Of a DNA stretch of 44,046 nt, positions 9,298 through 16,994 are shown in pieces. The notes under the pieces were generated by a model that was given only the letters and a program-made list of their open reading frames with translations, did no database searches and had not been told where the DNA came from. A program made the position numbers and the translations under genes. The DNA lies in NCBI GenBank assembly GCA_011390955.1, contig JAABRM010000061.1:1-44046 (forward strand), given 5' to 3'. The first letter of the stretch is position 1. Each line of letters opens with the position of its first letter. This stretch comes from Oscillatoriales cyanobacterium. GTDB lineage: Bacteria > Cyanobacteriota > Cyanobacteriia > Cyanobacteriales > Laspinemataceae.

Positions 9298-10203
9298 CTA
9301 ACTGCTGGAAGAACTCACCGGATCTGTCTCTTGGACGGTATTGCCATTAGCATCATTGACCGCGATGTTCGATCGCGCAATAGGCATATTTTGCAGTTCC
9401 CAAACTTTCAGCAAAATCAGATACTCATAAAACGCTTGTAAGGTACACCAGGCAAAACCTGGGCGACCATCTAGGCAACCTCCGAGTAAAAAATACATAT
9501 AAAAAAACCGGACTAGGGGTCGAAAGGGCAAGCGCAGGGATAAGTCTTTGAGGGCGCGGCGTTTTTCGACTTCTGTTTGACCAAAAAACAAATTTTGCCA
9601 AGAGACGGAACCGGATTTGAGTTGCCGCAGGGTTTCTGCCGCTTCATCCGTAGAATAGCGGTTATGTTTTTCAATCCAGCGATTTAATCCTTTGCTACAG
9701 GTGTAATGGGGATAGGTTTCTTGGAGAAAACTCGTCGGCCCATCACAAACTTCTCTTTCGGTGTGACCATAGTCCGTAAACCAGACTTTATCTTTACGGA
9801 ATAAGCGCATTTGATACCGAGGATACTGGGTGCTGCGGCGAATCCATTGATTCATAAATATGACTCGCTCGGCGACATAGTACCCAATGTATTCTTGACT
9901 GTTGATGGCTTGCAGGCATTCTTGGAAAAGTTCTGGGGTCATCCGTTCATCGGCTTCCAAGATATAGACCCACTCATGTTTGGTTTCCAGTTCCCGCAAC
10001 ATCCATGTCCGCTGTCGTCCATGACTTTCAAATGGGTGTTGGACGATGCGAACTGGATACTGTTGGGCAATTTCTATGGTGCGATCGCTGCTAATTGAAT
10101 CCACCACAATAATTTCATCGGAGAGCATTGCTGACTCAATACAAGCCGCAATATCAATTTCTTCGTTGTGGGTCAGGATATAGATAGAGAACATTTCTGG
10201 CAT
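9298..10203 (-). CDS. Glycosyltransferase family 2, WaaE/KdtX-like
   Basis: This 301-aa GT-A fold enzyme likely transfers a sugar from a nucleotide sugar during cell-envelope or exopolysaccharide synthesis. The nucleotide-binding N-terminus (SIYILTHNEEIDIAACIESA), the first aspartate (DEIIVVDSISSDRT) and the metal-binding LEADERM motif are visible. The middle part (GYYVAERVIFMNQWIR, RLFRKDKVWF, GHTEREV) resembles WaaE-type beta-1,4-glucosyltransferases. The C-terminal region has an aromatic, possibly membrane-associated stretch (VRFFYMYFLLGGCLDGRPGF). It lies next to an HpsJ-like gene, which suggests a role in secreted polysaccharide. The ATG at 10203 fits the family start. Confidence 0.9.
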   Translation of the reverse strand: MPEMFSIYILTHNEEIDIAACIESAMLSDEIIVVDSISSDRTIEIAQQYPVRIVQHPFESHGRQRTWMLRELETKHEWVYILEADERMTPELFQECLQAINSQEYIGYYVAERVIFMNQWIRRSTQYPRYQMRLFRKDKVWFTDYGHTEREVCDGPTSFLQETYPHYTCSKGLNRWIEKHNRYSTDEAAETLRQLKSGSVSWQNLFFGQTEVEKRRALKDLSLRLPFRPLVRFFYMYFLLGGCLDGRPGFAWCTLQAFYEYLILLKVWELQNMPIARSNIAVNDANGNTVQETDPVSSSSS

Positions 10204-10240
10204 TGCCGTTATCGTTACAGAAATTAGGGGGAATGAAACT

Positions 10241-10405
10241 GATTGTTATTGGTTATTGGTTATTGGTTGTTGGTTGTTGGTTATTGGTTTTTCGTGAATT
10301 GCTGGCCAATAACCCATAACCAACAACTAATAACTAACCACCAATAACTAACAACTAATAACTAACCACCAATAACTAACCACCAATAACTAACAACTAA
10401 TAACC
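10241..10405. repeat. Inverted heptamer repeat tract
   Basis: TTATTGG/TTGTTGG units (10241-10290) are followed after about 25 bases by opposite-sense ACCAATAACTAAC units up to 10405. The transcript could fold into a long imperfect hairpin. It lies between the glycosyltransferase and the HpsJ-like gene and is of the STRR type. Confidence 0.85.
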
Positions 10406-10409
10406 AATA

Positions 10410-11228
10410 TTATCTAGGTCTACCACCGGCACGACCGCCGATAAAGCCCAGATTTTTTAAGCCTGTCCAGCCAATCAGGGTGTAGGAAAAAGCCAAGAGT
10501 AAGCTACTAATTCCCGTTTGCAGTCCTGATTTTACGGATCTGATTTTGGCTTGTGATTCCCGTTCCTCCCGTCGTTGACGAATTTCTTGTAACTGTTGCG
10601 TTTGAATTGCTTGGGCGCTGAAGTTTTGACTGACAAATTGATCTACGTTTGAGGGATTCTCTTGAAAAGTTTTCAGCAATTGTTTTTCCTGTTCGGTGAC
10701 TTCTTCACTTTCCAGTCTTTGTTGCAACTGTTGGGGGTCGGAAATCAGTCTTTGCAGTTCCGTTTTAAATCGGTTTTGAATTTCAGAAATCTGCTGTTGA
10801 CCCTGGGCACTGCCAATGCGCTGGGCTAAGACCGCTTCTTGTTGGTCGGCTTCGTCGCGAATGCTTTGCAGGGCGGCAGATCGCTCCATGCGGACATTAT
10901 TCAGATGTAAGGGAAATAGGAGCAAAAAGACCACCCCAAGTATGCTGGAAAAGATTAATGCCCAAAATCTCAAGTCAAGTAAGGGAGGACGGGAACTTTT
11001 GGCGGTTCCGGCATTGCTTTCAATCCAAGACCCCAGCAAAGTTAAGGCGACGCCCATGAGTGGAATCACTCCCCGGTCTACTAATTGAGTGGCGTAGCCT
11101 AACTGCCACTGTCTATTTAAGAGTTCCGGCGGAAATCCTAAGATTAAATAGTCTAGTACAGAAGAAACGATTAAAAGTAATCCCACCACTTTCATGGTCA
11201 GGGATGCAACCGCAGAAGATGGATTCAT
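10410..11228 (-). CDS. HpsJ-like membrane protein
   Basis: This 272-aa protein resembles HpsJ, a membrane protein linked to hormogonium polysaccharide production and motility in filamentous cyanobacteria. Two N-terminal helices (MKVVGLLLIVSSVLDYLILGF and GVIPLMGVALTLLGSWI) and a third at about residues 86-104 are seen. A long Gln/Glu-rich coiled-coil region then leads to a last helix and the terminal GGRAGGRPR. I placed the start at the ATG at 11228 (MNPSSAVASLTMKVV) because the 72 upstream residues of the open frame (to 11444) are polar and unlike the family. No strong ribosome site decides between them. The assignment to HpsJ is from memory of the family pattern. Confidence 0.8.
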   Translation of the reverse strand: MNPSSAVASLTMKVVGLLLIVSSVLDYLILGFPPELLNRQWQLGYATQLVDRGVIPLMGVALTLLGSWIESNAGTAKSSRPPLLDLRFWALIFSSILGVVFLLLFPLHLNNVRMERSAALQSIRDEADQQEAVLAQRIGSAQGQQQISEIQNRFKTELQRLISDPQQLQQRLESEEVTEQEKQLLKTFQENPSNVDQFVSQNFSAQAIQTQQLQEIRQRREERESQAKIRSVKSGLQTGISSLLLAFSYTLIGWTGLKNLGFIGGRAGGRPR

Positions 11229-11521
11229 AGTTTTCAGTAAGTTTAGGGGTAAGTTCTGTTGTTTTCTCCGAGTGTTAGTTCGATCGCTTTGGTTTTGGCA
11301 AGCCAACGGGAAGTTTTTTCCAGTTCCAATTTTACAAGCATCTTTAGTAGCATCGGTGTCGATGAGAGTGAATTTACGGCGTTGCCTATTTGTGGAATGA
11401 TACGCGGTTATGGGTAATAGGGGTTTTGGGGCAACCACCGCCACGGAAAAGCCCCTACCGAATCATCCTATCCTTTCTATGTGCAACGCCAAATTGACGC
11501 TGGTTTGTGGCTGTAAAAGGG

Positions 11522-12922
11522 CTACTTTCCCCTGAATTCCCTATTTCCCCGATACCAATTAACCAGGAGATCGGGGGAGACTCCGAGGTAATAACCAATA
11601 ATGATTAACTGATTAATGACTGTGGTTTTCAGGATTCCCAGTTTTTGCCAGCGTCGGGCTGAGGTGCGTACCGCTACAGGGGCGATCGCAATTTTTCCCA
11701 GTTTTTTTAATCGGCGCATTAGTTCAAAGTCTTCCATAATAGGAAGTTGAGCAAAGCCACCAAGTTGACGAAACACTTCGGATCGGAAGAATATTCCCTG
11801 GTCGCCGTAGGGTAGGGACAACCAGCGCGATCGCCACTTTACCCCAGTTTCGATCGCCCGTAGTCCCCAACCCTGACTATCAATGCAAAGTTCAAAGGCT
11901 CCGGCAATGACTTCCGGATCTTCTAACTGTTCTAACACGATCCGATCGAATCTCTGCGGCAATTGGGTGTCTGCGTGCAAAAATAATAAAATTTCGCCGA
12001 TCGCTCGTTTTGCCCCTGCGTTCATTTGATTGGCCCGACCGGGGGCGGTGGAAATGACTTGAACCCCTAAAGATTGGGCAATTTCCCCGGTTTTATCTTG
12101 ACTGCCACCGTCCACCACAATGATTTCTAGGCTATTGCTATGTTGGTTTTCCGGGGAAATATTTGCCCGAATTTGTTGTAGGGTGGTTTCGAGGGTGGCG
12201 GCTTCATTTAAGACGGGGATAATAATCGATATTTTGGGTCGGGAATAGACGATCTGGGGATGGTTGATTAAGATATGTAAATCTTCGGGGCGATCGATGT
12301 CAGCTAATTCCGGCAAAAGTTGCCAGGGACAGCCTAAGTTTTTGGCAATGGTGAGTGTTTGGGATAATACGCGATCGCTGCCCCAATCAATGCCGGTGAA
12401 TAACTCTGGAATTAACCGCCGCAAGCCGATTAAATAATATCCCCCATCAGCGGCTTGACCGAGGATTAAATCATGGGATTGTAGCTGGTCAAAGGCTTGT
12501 TTTAATCTGGCAGTATCGAGGTCAGGACAATCAATTCCAATAATAATAACTCGTGTCATGCCGATATTAAATGCGTCAGTAAATGCCGCCAACATTCTAG
12601 CCCCTAAATCACCTTCTGATTGCGGGTGATAAGTTATTTTATCTTCCACTCCCAGCCATGCTTGCATTTTCGCTTCATCCCCCCCGGCAAAGCGAATTTC
12701 TATATCCAAATTTTCTAGGGAAAAATCCGATAACTTCTTGGCTTGTTGCAGAGTATATTCAGTCATAAGCCGCTGCAAATCAGCCGCCCCCTCTTGTCCG
12801 AGGGCGGGAATTAAGCGAGTTTTGGTTTTTCCCGCTTCAGGATATCGGGTAAAAATAATCAGTTTTTCAGTCAATTTACTTGGGTGTTTTAGTATGATAT
12901 GAATAATATTTATTTTAACCAT
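11522..12922 (-). CDS. Two-domain transferase: TIGR04282-like (DUF2064) + TIGR04283-like GT2
   Basis: This 466-aa protein joins two enzymes that are usually separate. Residues about 18-225 match the DUF2064/TIGR04282 nucleotidyltransferase-like family (LIIFTRYPEAGKTKTRLIPALG, IIIGIDCPDLD, LGQAADGGYYLIGL). Residues about 232-460 match a family 2 glycosyltransferase of the TIGR04283 type (ISIIIPVLNEAATLETTL, EIIVVDGGSQDKT, GRANQMNAGA, FLHADTQLP, GDQGIFF, MEDFELMRRL). Both families were named for co-occurrence with radical-SAM/selenodomain genes, and TIGR04282 is often annotated as arsenosugar-related. The substrate is not shown here. The only ATG (12922) overlaps a repeat and lacks a ribosome site. 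A TTG at 12874 is an alternative start closer to the domain edge. Confidence 0.88.
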   Translation of the reverse strand: MVKINIIHIILKHPSKLTEKLIIFTRYPEAGKTKTRLIPALGQEGAADLQRLMTEYTLQQAKKLSDFSLENLDIEIRFAGGDEAKMQAWLGVEDKITYHPQSEGDLGARMLAAFTDAFNIGMTRVIIIGIDCPDLDTARLKQAFDQLQSHDLILGQAADGGYYLIGLRRLIPELFTGIDWGSDRVLSQTLTIAKNLGCPWQLLPELADIDRPEDLHILINHPQIVYSRPKISIIIPVLNEAATLETTLQQIRANISPENQHSNSLEIIVVDGGSQDKTGEIAQSLGVQVISTAPGRANQMNAGAKRAIGEILLFLHADTQLPQRFDRIVLEQLEDPEVIAGAFELCIDSQGWGLRAIETGVKWRSRWLSLPYGDQGIFFRSEVFRQLGGFAQLPIMEDFELMRRLKKLGKIAIAPVAVRTSARRWQKLGILKTTVINQLIIIGYYLGVSPDLLVNWYRGNREFRGK

Positions 12923-12977
12923 AAAGACACAAAAAAACGAAGATATTTATTCTTTGTGTCCTCTGTGTTTCTCTGGT
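12917..12977. repeat. Copy 1 of ACCACAAAGACAC palindromic repeat (diverged)
   Basis: ACCATAAAGACACAAA opens the element and CTTTGTGTCCTCTGTGTTTC closes it, as an imperfect inverted repeat of about 60 bp. It reaches into the first codons of the transferase fusion. Further copies lie at 14008, 14077 and 14971. Confidence 0.8.
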
Positions 12978-13073
12978 AAAATCAAAAATTGCTTAAATGT
13001 GATAAAATTAGTTATCTCAAAATTTTATTTAACCCTATCCTAGGAATAACTTTTTCTAGCCACCAAAGAAATT

Positions 13074-13952
13074 ATGAAGCGATTCTGGCGATTGACTATT
13101 TGGCTATTTTCATTGACTATTGTAGCATTTATCCAGCTTCAAAAAATACCAGAGCCATCAAAAGCGGCATCAACCATGCCGAAATCAGTAATGGATAATC
13201 TGCCTTTGGTAGAGGGGGAAGATCGGCTTGATTTTGGCAGACATTTCCGGGAAATGTCTGTTGAAGGTTCTATCATAATTTATGATGGGAAAAATCAGCG
13301 GGTTTTTGCACATAACCCACAACGAAATATGACAGCTTTTCCCCCGGCATCAACTTTTAAGATTCTCAATTCTTTGATTGCTTTAGAAACTGGGGCGATC
13401 GCCGATGAGATTGCCGTTTTGACTTGGGATGGAATTGACCGAGAAATTCCCCAATGGAATCGAGACTTAAATATGAAGGAAGCATTTAAATTTTCTGCGG
13501 TTTGGTTTTATCAAGTTCTCGCCCGTCGAGTGGGATACGCACGAATGCAAGAATGGGTGAGTAAAGCCGCTTATGGTAATCAAAAGATTGGCGTTCGAGA
13601 GGATATCGATCGGTTTTGGTTGGATGGGGAATTACGCATTAGTCCTGAAGAGCAAATTCAATTTCTCCGTCGTCTATATGATAATCAATTACCCTTTTCT
13701 GAAAAGTCACTGGGGATTGTTAAAGATATTATGATTAATGAAAAAACGCCAGAATACACTATCAGAGCAAAGACAGGGTGGTTCGGGTTTGGCAACGATG
13801 CGATCGCCAATATTGGCTGGTATGTTGGTTATGTGGAAACCGGAGATAATGTTTACTTTTTTGCCACTAATATTGATATTCGCGATGAGAAAGATGGAGC
13901 GGCTCGAATCCATTTGACTCGTCGCTGTTTACAGGATATGGGAGTGCTTTGA
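13074..13952 (+). CDS. Class D (OXA-type) beta-lactamase
   Basis: This 292-aa secreted serine beta-lactamase hydrolyses penicillin-type antibiotics by a lysine-activated serine. All class D landmarks are present in order: S93-T-F-K96 (the nucleophile, with the lysine that is carboxylated in the family), S141-A-V143, Y167-G-N169, W182-L-D-G before LRIS, and K233-T-G235-W. The N-terminus (about 1-32) has a basic start and a hydrophobic core ending near SKAAS, a likely Sec signal peptide, so the enzyme should be periplasmic. The ATG at 13074 has a weak upstream AAAGAA. The spectrum cannot be inferred. It is flanked on both sides by copies of the same small palindromic repeat, with no regulator gene nearby. 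Confidence 0.95.
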   Translation: MKRFWRLTIWLFSLTIVAFIQLQKIPEPSKAASTMPKSVMDNLPLVEGEDRLDFGRHFREMSVEGSIIIYDGKNQRVFAHNPQRNMTAFPPASTFKILNSLIALETGAIADEIAVLTWDGIDREIPQWNRDLNMKEAFKFSAVWFYQVLARRVGYARMQEWVSKAAYGNQKIGVREDIDRFWLDGELRISPEEQIQFLRRLYDNQLPFSEKSLGIVKDIMINEKTPEYTIRAKTGWFGFGNDAIANIGWYVGYVETGDNVYFFATNIDIRDEKDGAARIHLTRRCLQDMGVL

Positions 13953-14007
13953 TTCCGGGCTTTCTTGAAAGATTATCTATTGCTTTGATAAGCAGAGAAA
14001 ATATTAT

Positions 14008-14152
14008 TACCACAAAGACACAAAGAACACGAAGAGATTTCCCCTTTGTGTCCTCTGTGTCTCTGTGGTTCAGATTTACCACAAAGACACAAAGAACACG
14101 AAGATATTTCCCCTTTGTGTCCTCTGTGTCTTTGTGGTTCAGATTTACCACT
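14008..14152. repeat. Two tandem copies of the ACCACAAAGACAC palindromic repeat
   Basis: Copies at about 14009-14071 and 14078-14140 each read ACCACAAAGACACAAAGAAC...CTTTGTGTCCTCTGTGTCT.TGTGGT, so each can fold into an imperfect hairpin. They differ at a few bases. Open frames over them on both strands encode repetitive peptides and are not genes. Confidence 0.88.
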
Positions 14153-14183
14153 TAAGTGTGGGGGTGAATGTTAGCCCATACAG

Positions 14184-14417
14184 CTAGTCTCCGCTAATTT
14201 CTACTAATGTCTCGCCAGCAGCTAACAACTCTAATAAAAGCGATGCCTTCAGATCATCTGCTTCCAGATCGGGCATTTCCTCTAAAATTTCTTCGGCGCT
14301 GAGACCTGCAACAAAGAGATCCAGCACATCTGATACCCGAATTCTCATACCTCGAATACAGGGACGACCACCACACTGTCTAGGATTTATCGTAATTCTG
14401 TTAAGTAGAACTGACAC
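14184..14417 (-). CDS. DUF433 family protein (antitoxin-like), orphan
   Basis: This 77-aa protein matches DUF433: RITINPRQCGGRPCIRGMRIRVSDVL followed by GLSAEEILEEMPDLEADDLKASL. The second part resembles a winged-helix element. DUF433 proteins are often antitoxins paired with a downstream DUF5615 (PIN-like) toxin. Here nothing follows downstream but a repeat cluster 30 bases away, so the partner is absent or lost. The start is a GTG at 14417 with GAGAGG six bases upstream. The product would be cytosolic; a DNA-binding role is inferred from the family. Confidence 0.9.
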   Translation of the reverse strand: MSVLLNRITINPRQCGGRPCIRGMRIRVSDVLDLFVAGLSAEEILEEMPDLEADDLKASLLLELLAAGETLVEISGD

Positions 14418-14538
14418 GATCGGCCTCTCGGTAATGTTTTTTTATAGTCGATATTAATTTCGGCATTAATTTCGGCGCACGATTCGACTCAAAAACATGA
14501 GCCTTCACACTGAAAAAAGAGATTATTTCGATCGCATT

Positions 14539-14796
14539 TCAGAAGTGATTCTGAGCAAAGTTTGGTCGGACTTGGGTATTTAGAAATTGACTCATTTCAT
14601 CAATAGGCTTATCAGACTGCCGAAAGGCACGTCCATATTCTAGTGCTTCAAGAAAAGCTGCATCATCAGAGATGGAACCGATAAGTTGATCCAGCCAGTT
14701 TTCAGAGCTAGGCTTACTGTCAAATTTATCTTGGAGGTCAAAAACTATTTTTTCGAGAGTTATTAAGCGTTGTTCAAGAGTTGCTGTATCTAACAT
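14539..14796 (-). CDS. Small coiled-coil protein, antitoxin-like
   Basis: This is an 85-aa acidic protein. Its N-terminal heptad stretch (LEQRLITLEKIVFDLQDKF) suggests a coiled coil. The middle, WLDQLIGSISDDAAFLEALEYGRAFRQSD, resembles small cyanobacterial proteins found beside PIN-domain (VapC-like) toxins. No toxin gene is next to it, so the role is a guess. The start at 14796 (MLDTATLEQRL) is decided by AGGAG six bases upstream; an earlier ATG at 14823 has no such site. DUF433 gene lies 121 bases downstream on the same strand. Confidence 0.75.
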   Translation of the reverse strand: MLDTATLEQRLITLEKIVFDLQDKFDSKPSSENWLDQLIGSISDDAAFLEALEYGRAFRQSDKPIDEMSQFLNTQVRPNFAQNHF

Positions 14797-14823
14797 GGCT
14801 TCTCCTAGATTGGCAATTACCAC

Positions 14824-15138
14824 TTATTTGAGTGAGCGGTAGGGTTTGATCCATTCTAACTGAAAAATTGCCAGTGCGGGGCAATTTTTATTATAGCACA
14901 ATATTACCACCAATCACGGATTGATGTCAACCTATTTTTCACGACTATTTATTAAAAATAATTTAACAATTACCACAAAGACACAAAGAACACGAAGATA
15001 TTTCCCCTTTGTGTCCTCTGTGTCTCTGTGGTTCAGATTTACCACTTAAGACACAAAGAACACGAAAAAATTAAAAGCGATCTTTGCATATTTGTGGTAC
15101 AAAATAATCAAACGTGGTGGAATTTTTTGAAATCAATT
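14824..15138. repeat. Intergenic region with copy 4 (and a partial 5) of the ACCACAAAGACAC repeat
   Basis: A full copy runs from 14971 to about 15034, followed directly by the left arm of another (ACCACTTAAGACACAAAGAAC, 15040-15063). The rest is AT-rich and probably holds the promoters of the divergent antitoxin-like gene and the phosphatase. The phosphatase frame is open through this repeat, but that part is unlikely to be translated. Confidence 0.8.
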
Positions 15139-15813
15139 ATGTCCCAAACTGTTTGGATCGCCCGACACGGAAACCGCTTAGATTTTGTTCGCCCGGAATG
15201 GTTTGATACCGCCGATCGCCCCTACGATCCGCCCTTGTCTAAGGATGGATTTGTCCAAGCCAAACAACTGGCGCAACGGTTAAAAGGGGAAAATATCCGG
15301 CATATTTTTGCCTCTCCTTTTTTGCGAACGGTGCAAACTGCATCAGCCGTCGCCGAAGCTTTAGATTTACCCTTGAAACTAGAATGGGGAATCTGTGAAT
15401 GGCTAAATCCTGAGTGGATGTCTACTAAGCCAGAAACCGCACCTTTGGCAGAGTTGGTTAAAAAATATCCTCGCATTGATTTAAGTTATCAATCTTATTT
15501 GGTGCCCCAATATCCCGAAGCCCCAGAATCAGTTTGTTTAAATCGGGCAGCGAAAACTGCCAGTTATTTGGCGGCTACTTTTTCTGAGGATATCCTGCTG
15601 GTGGGACATGGGGCGACGGTTCTGGGCAGCACAATGGGCTTTATTCCAGGGGTGACGGATTTTGATATTCGGACGCCTTTGTGTTGTTTGGTGAAGCTGG
15701 TTCGCGAGAATGACCAATGGGCGATTCCGCAAAGCGGATCGCATTGGCGAATCGCACTTAACGGAGATACCTCCCACCTCACGGAAATCGAAGCTGTTAT
15801 AAGGTTAAATTGA
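15139..15813 (+). CDS. Histidine phosphatase family protein
   Basis: This 224-aa protein of the phosphoglycerate-mutase-like superfamily uses a phosphohistidine intermediate. The RHG motif (WIARHGNRLDF), the conserved SPFLRTVQTA arginine segment and the second histidine in LLVGHGAT are visible. The PEWF..DPPLSKDGFVQA spacing recalls the eukaryotic UBASH3/Sts-type branch more than metabolic PGAMs; the substrate is unknown. The ATG at 15139 was chosen because RHG domains begin within about 10 residues of the start. The frame is open to 15028, but through a repeat. A 35-bp palindromic element (15721-15755) lies inside the C-terminal part. glk follows 28 bases downstream, so the two are probably co-transcribed. 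Confidence 0.9.
   Translation: MSQTVWIARHGNRLDFVRPEWFDTADRPYDPPLSKDGFVQAKQLAQRLKGENIRHIFASPFLRTVQTASAVAEALDLPLKLEWGICEWLNPEWMSTKPETAPLAELVKKYPRIDLSYQSYLVPQYPEAPESVCLNRAAKTASYLAATFSEDILLVGHGATVLGSTMGFIPGVTDFDIRTPLCCLVKLVRENDQWAIPQSGSHWRIALNGDTSHLTEIEAVIRLN
15721..15755. repeat. 35-bp palindromic element inside the histidine phosphatase gene
   Basis: The element starts with GCGATTCC and ends with GCGAATCGC and has inner complementary parts (CCGC / GCGG). It encodes the AIPQSGSHWRIA segment. Its ends and length match the element at 16497-16531 in the next gene. Confidence 0.6.
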
Positions 15814-15841
15814 ACTGATTTCTTTAGTTTAATCAGACAAT

Positions 15842-16936
15842 ATGACTTTATTACTGGTCGGCGATGTTGGCGGCACAAAAACTCTATTGCGGTTGGTGGA
15901 AATGCCCACGGGGGAAACATCTACTACTGCTTCTCAGCAGAAAAATCTCTATGAAGCACTTTATACCAGTCAGGAATATCCCGATTTGGTGCCAATGGTG
16001 CGAGAATTTCTGCAAACAGCCGCCGCAGCATTGGGCAATTCTCCCAACCCTACTAAGGCTTGTTTTGCGATCGCCGGGCCAGTGGTGGGCAATACCTCAG
16101 TCTTAACCAACTTGGCATGGTCTTTGACTACCGAACGGTTGGAACAAGAACTGAATATTGCCCATGTGAGTTTAATTAACGATTTTGCAGCGGTGGGTTA
16201 TGGGCTGTTGAGTCTGACCCCAGAAGATATTTTAACCTTGCAACCGGGTAGACCCCAGTCAACCGCCCCGATCGCCGTTATTGGTGCCGGGACTGGATTG
16301 GGACAAGGATTTTTAGTTCACTTGTTAGATGATTATCATGTGTATGCCACTGAGGGGGGTCATGCGGACTTTGCCCCCCGCACCGATATCGAGTTTGAAT
16401 TGTTGCAATATTTTCACCAGCACTATCATTTAAATCGGGTATCCGTAGAACGAGTGGTTTCTGGACAGGGCATTGTGACGATTTATCAGTTTTTATGCGA
16501 TTCCCGTAAGGGATCCGCTTCGCGGAATCGCACCCAAGACCTCGATCGCGATCGCTTATCTGCTGCCAGCGAACATTCGGCAAATCTGGGGGCAAATCTG
16601 GCCAAAAAAGACCGCCATCTTTCCGCTGCGGAAATTTCTCAAGCGGCTTTAGAGAAAAGTAATCCCATTTGCCAGCAAGCGATGGAATTATTTATCGAAG
16701 CTTACGGGGCAGAAGCGGGAAATCTCGCTTTAAAATTACTCCCTTATGGTGGGTTATATTTAGCCGGAGGAATTGCCGCCAAAATCTTGCCCTTAATTCA
16801 AGAAGGCGATCGCTTTTTGAATGCCTTTAAACAAAAAGGCCGCGTGAGTCCCTTGTTGGAACGAATTCCGGTGCATATTGTCTTGAATCCCCAAGTCGGA
16901 CTTCAAGGGGCGGCAGTTTGTGCGTCGCGACTTTAG
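15842..16936 (+). CDS. glk: Glucokinase
   Basis: Glk phosphorylates glucose with ATP to glucose-6-phosphate in the cytosol. At 364 aa it fits the bacterial glucokinase (Glk/ROK-like ASKHA) family. The phosphate-1 loop GDVGGTKTLLRL, AIAGPVVGN, the catalytic aspartate in INDFAAVGYGL, the GAGTGLGQGF phosphate-2 loop and EGGHADFAPR are visible, and LYLAGGIAAKI is the adenosine motif. Between the TIYQFL helix and LDRDRLS an insert encoding DSRKGSASRNRTQ coincides with a palindromic DNA element. It is in frame and probably tolerated in a surface loop. yebC follows closely and may be in the same transcript. Confidence 0.95.
   Translation: MTLLLVGDVGGTKTLLRLVEMPTGETSTTASQQKNLYEALYTSQEYPDLVPMVREFLQTAAAALGNSPNPTKACFAIAGPVVGNTSVLTNLAWSLTTERLEQELNIAHVSLINDFAAVGYGLLSLTPEDILTLQPGRPQSTAPIAVIGAGTGLGQGFLVHLLDDYHVYATEGGHADFAPRTDIEFELLQYFHQHYHLNRVSVERVVSGQGIVTIYQFLCDSRKGSASRNRTQDLDRDRLSAASEHSANLGANLAKKDRHLSAAEISQAALEKSNPICQQAMELFIEAYGAEAGNLALKLLPYGGLYLAGGIAAKILPLIQEGDRFLNAFKQKGRVSPLLERIPVHIVLNPQVGLQGAAVCASRL
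16497..16531. repeat. 35-bp palindromic element inside glk
   Basis: GCGATTCC at 16497-16504 pairs with GGAATCGC at 16524-16531. In between, GGATCC and GCTTCGC make further short pairings. It is in frame with glk and encodes most of DSRKGSASRNR. Confidence 0.8.
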
Positions 16937-16994
16937 TCTTTTGTTGGCTTTGTCCTATCCTATTTCAGTGGAACCTAAAAAAAAGAGTAATTTT

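Noticed and set aside
9059-9301. Two tiny plus-strand frames (40 and 29 codons) in the 433-base gap
   Set aside because: No ribosome site, no recognisable similarity, and the second runs into the 3' end of the glycosyltransferase.
13867-14155. Open frames of 94 and 68 codons on both strands over the ACCACAAAGACAC repeats
   Set aside because: Repetitive translations of a palindromic repeat, overlapping the beta-lactamase end; not genes.
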